Part shown: positions 25,648-35,069 of the stretch, in pieces
How positions within the stretch are numbered: position 1 is the first letter of the stretch
Layout of the letters: the number at the start of each line of letters is the position of its first letter
Source: Cognatundibacterium crateris
GTDB lineage: Bacteria > Pseudomonadota > Gammaproteobacteria > Burkholderiales > Burkholderiaceae_D
Assembly: GCF_010078235.1 (NCBI RefSeq)
Contig: NZ_JAABOS010000007.1
Coordinates: forward strand, 211,190-275,189
Direction of reading: 5' to 3'
DNA: 64,000 bases
Notes under the pieces: model-generated
The model's database searches: none
The model's input: only the letters and a program-made list of their open reading frames with translations
Told to the model about the DNA's origin: nothing
Position numbers and translations under genes: made by a program

Positions 25648-27906
25648 ATGCCAAAAGAAACCTCAGCTTCTGCGTTCAGGCCCTATATTCCGGCCAGTGC
25701 GAATTTGCCTGAAATGACACCCCGCGCCCTGATCATGGGCGTCATCCTGGGTATGATTTTCGGTGCATCTTCTTTATATCTGGTGCTGAAAGTGGGTCTG
25801 ACCGTCAGTGCCTCCATACCGGTCGCAGTCATCGCCATCACACTGTTCCGTCTGACGAATAAACTCGGCGGAAAAGATTCAACCATACTGGAAAACAGTA
25901 TCACGCAGACCGCAGGCTCGGCTGGTGAATCACTGGCATTCGGACTCGGTGTCACCATGCCCGCGATTCTGATCCTGGGCTTTGATCTGGAAATCTCGCG
26001 TGTGATGCTGGTGGGCTGCCTGGGCGGCCTGCTCGGCATTCTGCTGATGATCCCAATGCGCCGCACCATGATCGTGGAAAAACACGGCGAACTGAAATAC
26101 CCGGAAGGCACAGCCTGTGCCGAAGTATTGAAAGCGGCAGCCACAGATACTTCACGTGAAGCCGCTGGCGAAGGCAGTAATCCAAATGCGCAGGCAGATG
26201 CTAATCGCCGTGCTGCGATCATCTTTGGTGGTTTTGGTTTAGGTCTGTTCTACAAGATTGCCAACGTCGCGTTCAAAGGCTGGAAGGACACGCCGGAAAC
26301 GGTTTTCGGCGCACCACTCAAAGGCGGCTCTGTCGGTGCTGAAGTCTCACCGGAATTGCTGGGTGTAGGTTACATCATCGGCCCACGTATCGCTTCAGTC
26401 ATGGCAGCGGGCGGCGTGATGTCTTATCTGTTGCTGATACCGATGATTAAATTCTTTGGCGATGCGCTCAGCGTGCCGCTGACACCGGGCACCAAGCTGA
26501 TCAGTGAAATGAGTGCGCATGATGTACGCAGCGCCTACATTCTGTACATAGGCGCCGGCGCTGTGGCTGCGGGTGGTCTGGTCAGTCTGGCACGTGCGAT
26601 GCCAACCATCTGGCGCAGTTTGTCTGCTGGCCTGGCTGGCATGCGCAGTGGCTCTGCAAATGCTGCCAGTGTCTTGCGTACCGATCAGGATATACCTTTA
26701 AAATGGGTCATCATCGGGGCCTTAGCGATTATCGCAATCATCACTTTCGCCACGCCTTTGCACATGAATTTCCTGGGCGCGATACTGATACTGGTGTTTG
26801 GCTTTTTGTTTGCGACGGTTTCATCACGCCTCACCGGTGAAATCGGTTCTTCATCGAACCCGATTTCCGGTATGACGGTCGCTACCCTGTTATTTACCTG
26901 CCTGATCTTTCTGGTCATGGGCTGGACCGGTGGTCAGTATTATGTGACCGCGTTATCGGTTGGCGCTATCGTCTGTATCGCATCCAGCAATGCAGGCACC
27001 ACCTCTCAGGATTTAAAGACCGGCTACCTGGTCGGCTCCACACCTAAGCTGCAGCAATACGCCATTCTGGCCGGTGCCTTTTCATCCGCGCTGATACTGG
27101 GACCGATTTTACTCAAGCTCAATGACGCGGGTACGGTGTACGTGCCGGCAGCCCAGGTAGCACCTGCATTGAAAACCGATGCAGGCAAACTCACCGAAAC
27201 CGCACAGTTGCAAGGTCCACAGGCGGAGCAGGATAAGGCGACTTACAAGGTCTGGCACAAAAATGATGCCGTGGGCGGTCCAGCTGGCAAATATCTGGTC
27301 AACAACGAAGGCCAGGTCATGTATCTGGTTGATCCGGGTATCAACGGCACCTACAACAAACGCCCTGACGGTTCGGAAGTGAAGAAATACGATGCACCGA
27401 AAGCCGTGCTGATGTCCTACATCATTAAAGGCATACTGGATCAGCAATTGCCATGGACGTTAGTACTGTTCGGCGTCATGATCGCCCTGGTGTTGGAAAT
27501 GGCTGGCATTCCATCGCTCGCATTTGCAGTTGGTGTGTATTTACCGCTGTCGTCTTCTGCGCCCTTATTCATAGGCGGCATGATACGCTGGCTGGTGGAC
27601 AGACGTAACAGCAAACTGGATCAGTATAAAGATCTGAATGAAGAAGAAATGCAGGCTGCTGGTGACCGCAGTTCCGGCGTCTTGCTGTCATCCGGCTATA
27701 TTGCAGGTGGGGCTTTGGCAGGTATCGTGATCGCCTTTACCGCCGGCATTCTGACTGACTTCGATAAAACCATCGGTGACTGGGCGACTGCCCATAACCC
27801 TTTCTTCAATGGCCCGAATGCCGATGCCTTATCCCTGCTGCCTTATCTGGTCATTGCCGGGATACTGTATTGGGTTGCCAGAGAAAAGAATAGCGCCCGC
27901 AGCTAA
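25648..27906 (+). CDS. OPT family oligopeptide transporter
   Basis: 752 residues, very hydrophobic, with about 15 membrane segments. Motifs of the bacterial OPT family are LKVGLTVSASIPVAVIAIT, SITQTAGSAGESLAFG and KYPEGTACAEVLKA. A soluble insert of about 100 residues (around residues 490-595) separates the last group of helices. Members carry peptides or metal chelates by proton symport; the cargo here is not known. GTAATAAC with AAGG lies just upstream of the ATG. Confidence 0.87.
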   Translation: MPKETSASAFRPYIPASANLPEMTPRALIMGVILGMIFGASSLYLVLKVGLTVSASIPVAVIAITLFRLTNKLGGKDSTILENSITQTAGSAGESLAFGLGVTMPAILILGFDLEISRVMLVGCLGGLLGILLMIPMRRTMIVEKHGELKYPEGTACAEVLKAAATDTSREAAGEGSNPNAQADANRRAAIIFGGFGLGLFYKIANVAFKGWKDTPETVFGAPLKGGSVGAEVSPELLGVGYIIGPRIASVMAAGGVMSYLLLIPMIKFFGDALSVPLTPGTKLISEMSAHDVRSAYILYIGAGAVAAGGLVSLARAMPTIWRSLSAGLAGMRSGSANAASVLRTDQDIPLKWVIIGALAIIAIITFATPLHMNFLGAILILVFGFLFATVSSRLTGEIGSSSNPISGMTVATLLFTCLIFLVMGWTGGQYYVTALSVGAIVCIASSNAGTTSQDLKTGYLVGSTPKLQQYAILAGAFSSALILGPILLKLNDAGTVYVPAAQVAPALKTDAGKLTETAQLQGPQAEQDKATYKVWHKNDAVGGPAGKYLVNNEGQVMYLVDPGINGTYNKRPDGSEVKKYDAPKAVLMSYIIKGILDQQLPWTLVLFGVMIALVLEMAGIPSLAFAVGVYLPLSSSAPLFIGGMIRWLVDRRNSKLDQYKDLNEEEMQAAGDRSSGVLLSSGYIAGGALAGIVIAFTAGILTDFDKTIGDWATAHNPFFNGPNADALSLLPYLVIAGILYWVAREKNSARS

Positions 27907-28047
27907 ACCGCTGGCTAAGACTAATCCGGTCCTATGAACGTGGCTGGCGAATCCCTTGATTCGTCAGCCATTTTCTTTTCATTAGCTTATGTCGCCACTT
28001 GACGCAGCCTTTACAATAGCGGCAGTTTACAAAAACAGGAATATAAA

Positions 28048-28314
28048 ATGACACAACACAGTGTGGTGGATTGCCGTAATCAGGCGGTAGGCTTGGGTGA
28101 CATCGTGAAAGTGATACAACTCAGCCCGGACTTCATCGCGAGTTTCCCGGAAGAGGAACAGATTTTGATTTCTTCCATGATAGGAAATTTTTTCAAAGTC
28201 GTTGCTTTGGATGAAGATGGCTATCCCTGCGTGATGCGGGAATGGCACGATGAGCGCGGTAACCCGCAATCCCATGTGATTGCACTCGACTCTGAAGACA
28301 TGGAAAAAGTCTGA
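28048..28314 (+). CDS. Conserved small protein of unknown function
   Basis: 88 residues, acidic (many Asp/Glu), without signal or membrane segment. The layout suggests a compact beta-rich fold: VGLGDIVKVIQLSPDFIASFPEEEQILISSMIG, then FFKVVALDEDGYPCVMREW. I recognise no family. AGGAAT precedes the ATG by 7 bases. It stands alone between the OPT transporter gene and the SCO-like gene. Confidence 0.6.
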   Translation: MTQHSVVDCRNQAVGLGDIVKVIQLSPDFIASFPEEEQILISSMIGNFFKVVALDEDGYPCVMREWHDERGNPQSHVIALDSEDMEKV

Positions 28315-28491
28315 TCACCGAGAACGCGGCTATCACGGCGATGACGCTGGCTAGAACTGAGTACAGGACAGCATACCCAGTTTTAGCCTGAAGCAAGATC
28401 TTGCGTCTGCACCTGAAAAGCCTGGCCGGTACTGCATGAGAAATACCTGCGTGTATGCACTGCAGTCAGGTGTGATTTCCCAGGTTGCATT

Positions 28492-29238
28492 TCATTTGCC
28501 CAAGTTCTTCTGCAACAAGGGCCGAGCCAAATCATCCAGCGCCATCATCTCCTGCAATATACGGCCAGTCCTTATATTCGCTGCATGGTAACGTTGAAAT
28601 ACCCGCCCATAGACGTCCATCAACACCAACTGATCAACGTGATCTGCGGGTTTAGGGGACTTCAGGCTGGGATCAAAAGCACGAAAACGTGTCAACACCT
28701 TATTGACCACATCTTCCCCACCTGTAAGCCAGACCCATCCAGGTTTATCTGCCTGCATCGCCTTAGCATAGGCTTGCATTTGAGGTACCTGATCAAATTC
28801 TGGGTTCACGGTAATGGACACTATCCGCAATTTTTTTCGATAAGCCGAAGGAATTTCCTTTTGCATCTGAAGCAGGTCTATCGTATCAGCAGGACATACT
28901 GAAGAACACGCTGTGTACATAAAATGTAGCAAGACCGTCTCGCCACGCAGGCTTTCCGGCTTAAACTCCTTACCTTCCCGGTCAGTCAATACAAAAGGTT
29001 CCATTGCGTGCAGAGTGGGATCATCGACTGCCGGAGGCTGCAAAGCCATGTCGATGCTGGCAGCGGCCGATGCACGCACTTCCCTGTCAACTCCGAATAA
29101 CATGCTGCCTATCCCAGACGAGAGTGTGACCAATTTAAATATCACGCCAAGTATCACCACTGCCAATACCGTCAAGCCTATCCTTACCGGGCGTGACCAA
29201 GCAGGCGTATTTGCCCGGTCATTTAAAAAACTAAACAT
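28492..29238 (-). CDS. SCO1/SenC-type copper protein, membrane-anchored
   Basis: 248 residues. One membrane anchor near residues 21-41 (VRIGLTVLAVVILGVIFKL) is followed by a thioredoxin-fold domain. The CxxxC copper motif is CSSVC near residues 110-114 (FMYTACSSVCPADT), and the distal His is in ADHVDQLVLMD near residue 200, so the Cys-Cys-His set is present. SCO proteins deliver copper, classically to the CuA site of cytochrome oxidase. No oxidase gene is near; instead the gene lies 68 bases after a giant gene with a copper-radical oxidase domain, which I infer to be its client. GGAG lies 8 bases before the ATG. Confidence 0.82.
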   Translation of the reverse strand: MFSFLNDRANTPAWSRPVRIGLTVLAVVILGVIFKLVTLSSGIGSMLFGVDREVRASAAASIDMALQPPAVDDPTLHAMEPFVLTDREGKEFKPESLRGETVLLHFMYTACSSVCPADTIDLLQMQKEIPSAYRKKLRIVSITVNPEFDQVPQMQAYAKAMQADKPGWVWLTGGEDVVNKVLTRFRAFDPSLKSPKPADHVDQLVLMDVYGRVFQRYHAANIRTGRILQEMMALDDLARPLLQKNLGK

Positions 29239-29252
29239 AGCATCAGACTCCA

Positions 29253-29287
29253 GAAAAAAGGCAGATGCTGAATGCTCAGTATCTGCC
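29253..29287 (-). terminator. Internal terminator between the giant lipoprotein gene and the SCO-like gene
   Basis: Read on the minus strand, GGCAGATACTGA pairs with TCAGCATCTGCC (one mismatch) around GCAT and is followed by TTTTTT. It lies just after the giant gene's stop and before the SCO-like gene's ribosome site. It would end most transcripts of the first gene and allow lower, read-through expression of the second. Confidence 0.7.
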
Positions 29288-29306
29288 CGAATTCCTCACA
29301 TTTAAA

Positions 29307-32300
29307 TTACTGAACAACGAAAATTTGTTGTACCGGGCGGTTATAACTATCCGCCGTGAATAAGCCGACCGCATAACTACCGGGCGCTAAACCAGTTGTA
29401 TTGATTGTGAGCTGCCCCGTACCATTCGTAACATATTGCCAGTTAGCAGTGCCTGTGACAGGGTAGTTCGCATTAGCGGAAAAGACACCCATCCAGTTCG
29501 TCATATTGACCTGATTGTTTGGAATGGTGTAATTCACCTTCAACGGCGTCCCTGCTTTCACCGTAGTGACTGGCAGACTGAGACTCCAGACCGCTGTTGG
29601 CAAAGAGTTCTGCGATGCAGCTGGAACAGTCACACCTATCACACCCGTGTTCAGCGCTCCGGGAACGGTGGTGTTCAGGTTCGCGTCCGCAAACAGATTG
29701 TTTGTTGGCAGCATCACCCATGGCGTCGCCGTTCCCGGCTTTTGCAATTGCCACAACAAACTGACCCGTCCATAACCCGCTGCGTTGTAATACTCCAGTT
29801 TAATGTCATACACCGTACCTGCAGTAAAACTGATAGGTGTCGCCGTCTGGTTGAAGGTGGTGCCGTGATACGTCCAGTTATTGATAACCTGATTTCCATT
29901 CACCCACAAACGGACGCCGTCATCAGAATAAGTACCCAGCAGGTAGTTCCCAGATACTTCAGGGCGGAATTTGCCGCTGTAACGCACCGAGAAAGTATAT
30001 GCAGGCATACCACCCACACCACCATTTGGAAACTCACGGTCTACATTCTCAATACGCGTCACACTAGGGTTTCCAGTCAGCGTCATATTCGGAAAATAGT
30101 CAGCACGTAAGCCAGCGCCAGACAGATTGCTGACACCCGGTGTGTAGTTTTCCGGATAAAGCTGGCTCAGCGGAACCGTGGTGAAGGCTGAATTTTCAGG
30201 TGTCTGCCATTTCAGGATCATGGCACTCGCATTACCCGCGTTGTACGACTCCACCATGACAGGATAGAGCTCTCCTTTCGTCAGATAGACACCGGCGGAA
30301 GTATCGGTCGTCAAAGCGCGGTTACTCCAATTCTCCAGTATGACCTGATTGGCCAAAGTGACACGTGTGCCATCGGCTGCTACGGTAGAGAAACGATAGC
30401 GCCCTGTCGTGCTTGCCTGCAGATAGCCATTCCAGCGTACCGAGTAGTTGTTCACACCAACACTCAGGCTAGGATACAGCGTACCCCAACTGAAGTTCAG
30501 CGCATCATTACGAACCATCATCGGCGTACCGGCGAATGCCTGAGTATTCGCAAAGTAGGATCCGGTCAATCCTATGCCCGTGCCAATTACAGGATTAGTT
30601 GTATCTGTCAATGGTGCAGGCAGCACTCCCAGACCTGCCGGATCACTCCAGAGTTGAGTAACAGGAACAGGAACAAAGCTGGTGTCTTCTGGCGTTTTCC
30701 AAAACAGCTTCGCCATAGAACCAAGCTGCCCATTGAAATACTCTATCGTGATCGGATAACTTTGTCCCGCCACCATGGTAATGCTGACATCGTTATTCTG
30801 CGGCCAGTGATATCCCCAATTGTTAATGATCAAAGCCTTAGTATTACCAAAGTACACGCGAATTCCATCATCTGACCATGTGCGTAAAGTAAAGGTACCG
30901 GAGACAGGCGCGATAATGCTACCGGTCCAACGCACACTAAAGTAGTCATGCGGCACACCGGGAGCAGGAGCAACAGCAGTAGATGGGTTCAGGTCGGTAC
31001 GTCCCCAATCAAAATTAACCGCTTCGATACGACTGAAACGTACAGGGCCAGTCAAATAGTTGGCGTCGCCCGTTGAGTAGTAATTTCCGAGCAAACCATT
31101 GGTGGCTTCTGTGCCGCCAATCTGACGAACATAGGCTGCCAGCAAAGGGACATCCGAAGGATTAAATTTTACATTTTTAGTGTGTGCGAGAATCGCGGCC
31201 TCAATCGTCGGCGCAGAACCATCGTGCAGATAAGGCGCATTTTGCCAGGCATCGCGCAAGACAGGCGTATCAATGCCAGTCAAAGGTCCATTCAGACGCT
31301 TTCCTGCCGCAGCGTTAAGTGTGCCAACATCATGCAGCACCCCGGAAGCACTGTCTGTGAAATTACCACCAGAGTGACAAGACGCACACGATTGACGGAA
31401 CAGATTACGGCCAGCCACACCATCGGCGGTGAGCTTGCCGTCCGCACCACGCCATGGGCTAGGAGCAAATTTCCCCAGAGACTGTAAATAGGCCGCCAGC
31501 GCATCCAGGTCAGGACTGAGACCAGCTTTGGAGTCTCCCAAAGGCTGACTGCGGGTACCCGTATTGAATTGCGCATCGCTCAACAAACCTTTGCCGCCAG
31601 CGAAACTGCGTATCTGCCCCTCGAAGTCTTGCACCTCATCAAAATTACCCGACCAGTGCATACGACCATTACCGTTACCAGCTCTGCCGTTCAGGGCTAT
31701 GGTTTTCCGCAGACCTTCACCCAGTGAGCTGAAGTCCCAGGTACGTCCATCGCTTCCACCCTCGCTATGGCAGGTTGCACAACTCATGTAAGCCCCTTTT
31801 GCCAGACGCTGGTCTTTCGCGTCATGGAAAAGCTGCTTGCCCAACAATACCTGTGCAGACAAGGCTTCAGTAAGGATAGTTTTCACAGTTGCAGTAACAG
31901 TGATGCCGAAAACACCGTTCTTCGTTAATGGTGTGAGATCAATCACGCTGATCGTCCGGTCCATATAGTTTTGTACGAACAGTTTATTGCCATCGGGTGA
32001 AAGTGCCAACGACTGCGGCGCCAATCCTACGACGATGCGCTGCAATTCCAGCCCGGTATAGGCATTGACCACAACAACTTCACGACTACTTTCTAATGCG
32101 GCAAACAGATAGGCGCCACTTGGATGATAAACATCAGCTGTCGCAAGACCGCTGAATGCGTGATCAACCCGCGCTGCAAGGTTTTCCTGTAACAGCCCCA
32201 GATCAATTTTTGATGATGTGGCTCTGACCGTAGATGCAAAATCCAGTGCTTTACCATCACGCAAACCGCCGCGCTCAAGATTATCTTTCTTTGAAGGTAA

Positions 32301-35069
32301 CCAGGCTGTTTTGCCATCAGGACTAATTGCTGCTGCGCCCAGATAATTCGGTACGCCACGTCCATCTCCATCTGCATTGGACGTATCGCTGCGCAACAGC
32401 TCTATTGTTTTCATCACAGACATGGCAGAAGTATCAAGAACAACTACCTCACCACCTGTTTTAGTGACATCAACCTGAAGAGTTCCTTCACCTGGCAATG
32501 CTGGTGTGACGAAACGCGAAACTAATAACTGTTTACTGTCTCCTGTTATGGCGATATGGCGTGGACTGTTACCGATGAATTGATTCGCGACTACAGCCTG
32601 GCTTGTAGCATTGTATTTAAGAACTTGTCCGGTTGCCTCCAGTGCCACATAGAACGCAGCCCCATCCGGCGAGAACACAATTCCATGCGGTTGCGAAGCA
32701 AACGGCAACGACAAGCTGCTGCTGACGACCAAGGTCGCAGGATTGATCACACTGATCGTAGCTGCGTCTTTGTTTGTCACATAGATGCGGCCATCGGCAC
32801 TTCGGGCCAAAGCCCTTGGATTTGCGCCTACCGGAATTTCTTTAATCAGTTTATTAGTGATCGGGTCTATTACAGTGACAGAGTTGTTATCCGGATTGAC
32901 TGTCCAGACCCGGTAAGCCTTGTTCGCCTGAGGCTCAATTATCGTTGCCATACTCGACACAGGTGCACTGGCGGTAGCGACGGAGGATACGGTCTGAATA
33001 AATGTGGTTCTGACTTCAATACCAGCCACGCCCTTCATCGTCAGCGTCACCAGATACACTCCCGGTGCCGCATAAACATGCGTGACAGGGGTGTTGGGAC
33101 CCATCAAGCTAGGCGCGCTACCATCCCCAAAATCCCAGCTCACCTGAGCACTGGCATCGTTAATGGTTGCCGTGTAGCTGACAGATCCGCCAGCCTGAAT
33201 AATCGGTGCAGAAATAGTCGCCGTCAGCTTTGGCAAATAGGGTGTAACCGGTGTAGGCGGCGCCTTGACGTTAGCGCCAATACTGACAATAACTGCTTTG
33301 GAAGGCACACCATTCGCATCAACTGTATAAAGCTGATAATAGCCTGGAGGCGCATTATTCGCATCAGGAACAGTCGCAGTTAATATGCTACCGTCTTGAG
33401 TAAAAGTGAGAGGTACATAACGTTGGCCTTGATGGAAACCATGTGTTGCCACGCCCATTCCAAGCAAAGCCATTTGCTTAATCGGAGCCGCAGCAGCCAT
33501 ACTGACCTGCACTTGCGCACCGTTCGCATAGGAAAGACCAGTAATCCCGCTCATGACTGGACGTGCAGCCCACTGTACTACGCCGTTGACCTTGGTGAAC
33601 AGATAAGTTGGATAAAAAATTTCTGAATTATTATTAAACACCGGGCCAGGTGTGCCGCTGCCTGCCGTCATCACAGTACCATTCGTCAATAAGGCAGCGG
33701 TATTGTGATAAAGCCTCGCTCTGACTGAGGGAGCCATTACCTTCCAGGACTTATCATCGGGATTCCAAATTTCCGGATTGTAGACTGCGGTACCCAGATT
33801 AATTCCTTGCCCTGTTCCACCATGCACAAAAACCTTCCCATCCGGTAAAACCGTCGCATTCAGCATGCGGCGCGCATAACGCATAGGAGGTAACTCAGTT
33901 AACACTGGAGCGCCATTGCTGATATCAATGATCGTTGCCTTATTGCTGGCGTTATATCCGTCCAACACAAAATAGCCATTTCCGCCGACCTTTAAAATTT
34001 TTCCCGGCGCATACATCACCGCGGTACCTGGCGTACCGACATTCGGCGTCGTCGTGTTATCAGCAGCGGTTTTGAATGGGCCTGCAGAAGTAATTCCACC
34101 CTGCCCTTTATTCGCATTGGGATCGAGGTACCACATTTGTTCAGAGGACACGCCAAATACCAAACCGTTAGGTGCTACCCATGCCCGTGGATAAGCGCTA
34201 CGCAAAAAATCCGGTCCAAACGCAAGGCGACTGTTTGCCCCCAGCAGACTACGCCAGGTGCCCGTACCAGGAACGGCAGGATTGGGCTCATAAATTTCCG
34301 GCGTCATGGATGACAAGCCAGCATTGATCGCACCCGCCGGATCGCCATATTGTCCTTCTGTATTCGGCACCATACCACCGACAGACAATTGCCGGCCGTC
34401 AGGCAAGGCGAGCATGGTCGAATACCAACGCTGGAACGCATAGGACGAAGTTTGCTTGACGCGCTTATTACTCGCAGGGTCAAAAATGATGGTCGCTTTA
34501 GCGGTTGCACCAAACGCACCTTCACCTTGTAACAAGCGACCATCTGGCATTAAGGAGCCTGTGCCGCAAAAACTGTCCGGGTTAACTGTGTCATCCCACA
34601 CTGTATGTGCGTTCAAATCTGTTCCAACTGAGGGGTCCCATAAATCGAAAGTCTGGGCGGACAAAGAATCACCACGCGCTCCCCACCCAAGATATTTGCC
34701 GTTTGGTAGCTGAGCCAGATGAATTGCATTAATCGCCATCGGTAAGACAGGAGAAAACATGCCTTGCGTGTCAGCGTTTGCGGCTGGTGTTACGCCTGTC
34801 AAGGGATCAGGCTGTTGTGGAATCGTGACCCAATTGCTGGTCGCTGCGGCATTTACAACTTGATACGTGCCAACTGCAGCAAAACGTTCGGTCATTTTAT
34901 CTACCGGCGCATCGGTACTTTTGCTACCGCCACTACAAGCAGCGATGAAAAATATAACGCCTGCAGTACTGACCGTAATCCGGAATCGCGTCTTCATGAT
35001 TGCGTATACTGGGTCAGACAGAACAGGAGTTTTCCTGAGAGTAGTTTTTTTTCTGAAAGAGGCGATCAT
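29307..35069 (-). CDS. Giant multidomain lipoprotein: copper-radical oxidase, PKD, YVTN propeller, dihaem cytochrome c, three PA14 domains
   Basis: 1920 residues. GGAG 7 bases before the ATG at 35069 favours this start; the ATG at 34997 is an alternative. Lipobox FIAAC puts the lipid Cys at 45. Residues about 55-600 form a galactose/glyoxal-oxidase-like propeller with all cofactor residues: Cys168 (SFCGTG), Tyr216 (QRWYSTM), Tyr454-His455 (RLYHNT) and His543 (VATHGFH). These match galactose oxidase Cys228, Tyr272, Tyr495-His496 and His581 in order and spacing. A PKD domain (WDFGDGS, about 645), a YVTN propeller (about 719-1048) and a dihaem c-type domain (CATCH at 1097, CASCH at 1228, with APYLHDGS) like CcpA/MauG follow. 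Three PA14 repeats (about 1329-1472, 1500-1637, 1657-1790) and a beta-rich C-terminal domain end it. It is probably on the outer membrane. Substrate unknown. Confidence 0.85.
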   Translation of the reverse strand: MIASFRKKTTLRKTPVLSDPVYAIMKTRFRITVSTAGVIFFIAACSGGSKSTDAPVDKMTERFAAVGTYQVVNAAATSNWVTIPQQPDPLTGVTPAANADTQGMFSPVLPMAINAIHLAQLPNGKYLGWGARGDSLSAQTFDLWDPSVGTDLNAHTVWDDTVNPDSFCGTGSLMPDGRLLQGEGAFGATAKATIIFDPASNKRVKQTSSYAFQRWYSTMLALPDGRQLSVGGMVPNTEGQYGDPAGAINAGLSSMTPEIYEPNPAVPGTGTWRSLLGANSRLAFGPDFLRSAYPRAWVAPNGLVFGVSSEQMWYLDPNANKGQGGITSAGPFKTAADNTTTPNVGTPGTAVMYAPGKILKVGGNGYFVLDGYNASNKATIIDISNGAPVLTELPPMRYARRMLNATVLPDGKVFVHGGTGQGINLGTAVYNPEIWNPDDKSWKVMAPSVRARLYHNTAALLTNGTVMTAGSGTPGPVFNNNSEIFYPTYLFTKVNGVVQWAARPVMSGITGLSYANGAQVQVSMAAAAPIKQMALLGMGVATHGFHQGQRYVPLTFTQDGSILTATVPDANNAPPGYYQLYTVDANGVPSKAVIVSIGANVKAPPTPVTPYLPKLTATISAPIIQAGGSVSYTATINDASAQVSWDFGDGSAPSLMGPNTPVTHVYAAPGVYLVTLTMKGVAGIEVRTTFIQTVSSVATASAPVSSMATIIEPQANKAYRVWTVNPDNNSVTVIDPITNKLIKEIPVGANPRALARSADGRIYVTNKDAATISVINPATLVVSSSLSLPFASQPHGIVFSPDGAAFYVALEATGQVLKYNATSQAVVANQFIGNSPRHIAITGDSKQLLVSRFVTPALPGEGTLQVDVTKTGGEVVVLDTSAMSVMKTIELLRSDTSNADGDGRGVPNYLGAAAISPDGKTAWLPSKKDNLERGGLRDGKALDFASTVRATSSKIDLGLLQENLAARVDHAFSGLATADVYHPSGAYLFAALESSREVVVVNAYTGLELQRIVVGLAPQSLALSPDGNKLFVQNYMDRTISVIDLTPLTKNGVFGITVTATVKTILTEALSAQVLLGKQLFHDAKDQRLAKGAYMSCATCHSEGGSDGRTWDFSSLGEGLRKTIALNGRAGNGNGRMHWSGNFDEVQDFEGQIRSFAGGKGLLSDAQFNTGTRSQPLGDSKAGLSPDLDALAAYLQSLGKFAPSPWRGADGKLTADGVAGRNLFRQSCASCHSGGNFTDSASGVLHDVGTLNAAAGKRLNGPLTGIDTPVLRDAWQNAPYLHDGSAPTIEAAILAHTKNVKFNPSDVPLLAAYVRQIGGTEATNGLLGNYYSTGDANYLTGPVRFSRIEAVNFDWGRTDLNPSTAVAPAPGVPHDYFSVRWTGSIIAPVSGTFTLRTWSDDGIRVYFGNTKALIINNWGYHWPQNNDVSITMVAGQSYPITIEYFNGQLGSMAKLFWKTPEDTSFVPVPVTQLWSDPAGLGVLPAPLTDTTNPVIGTGIGLTGSYFANTQAFAGTPMMVRNDALNFSWGTLYPSLSVGVNNYSVRWNGYLQASTTGRYRFSTVAADGTRVTLANQVILENWSNRALTTDTSAGVYLTKGELYPVMVESYNAGNASAMILKWQTPENSAFTTVPLSQLYPENYTPGVSNLSGAGLRADYFPNMTLTGNPSVTRIENVDREFPNGGVGGMPAYTFSVRYSGKFRPEVSGNYLLGTYSDDGVRLWVNGNQVINNWTYHGTTFNQTATPISFTAGTVYDIKLEYYNAAGYGRVSLLWQLQKPGTATPWVMLPTNNLFADANLNTTVPGALNTGVIGVTVPAASQNSLPTAVWSLSLPVTTVKAGTPLKVNYTIPNNQVNMTNWMGVFSANANYPVTGTANWQYVTNGTGQLTINTTGLAPGSYAVGLFTADSYNRPVQQIFVVQ

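Noticed and set aside
32556..33383. Plus-strand ORF of 275 codons inside the giant gene
   Set aside because: It is the antisense shadow of a long minus-strand gene whose domains are clear; it has no domain or ribosome site of its own.
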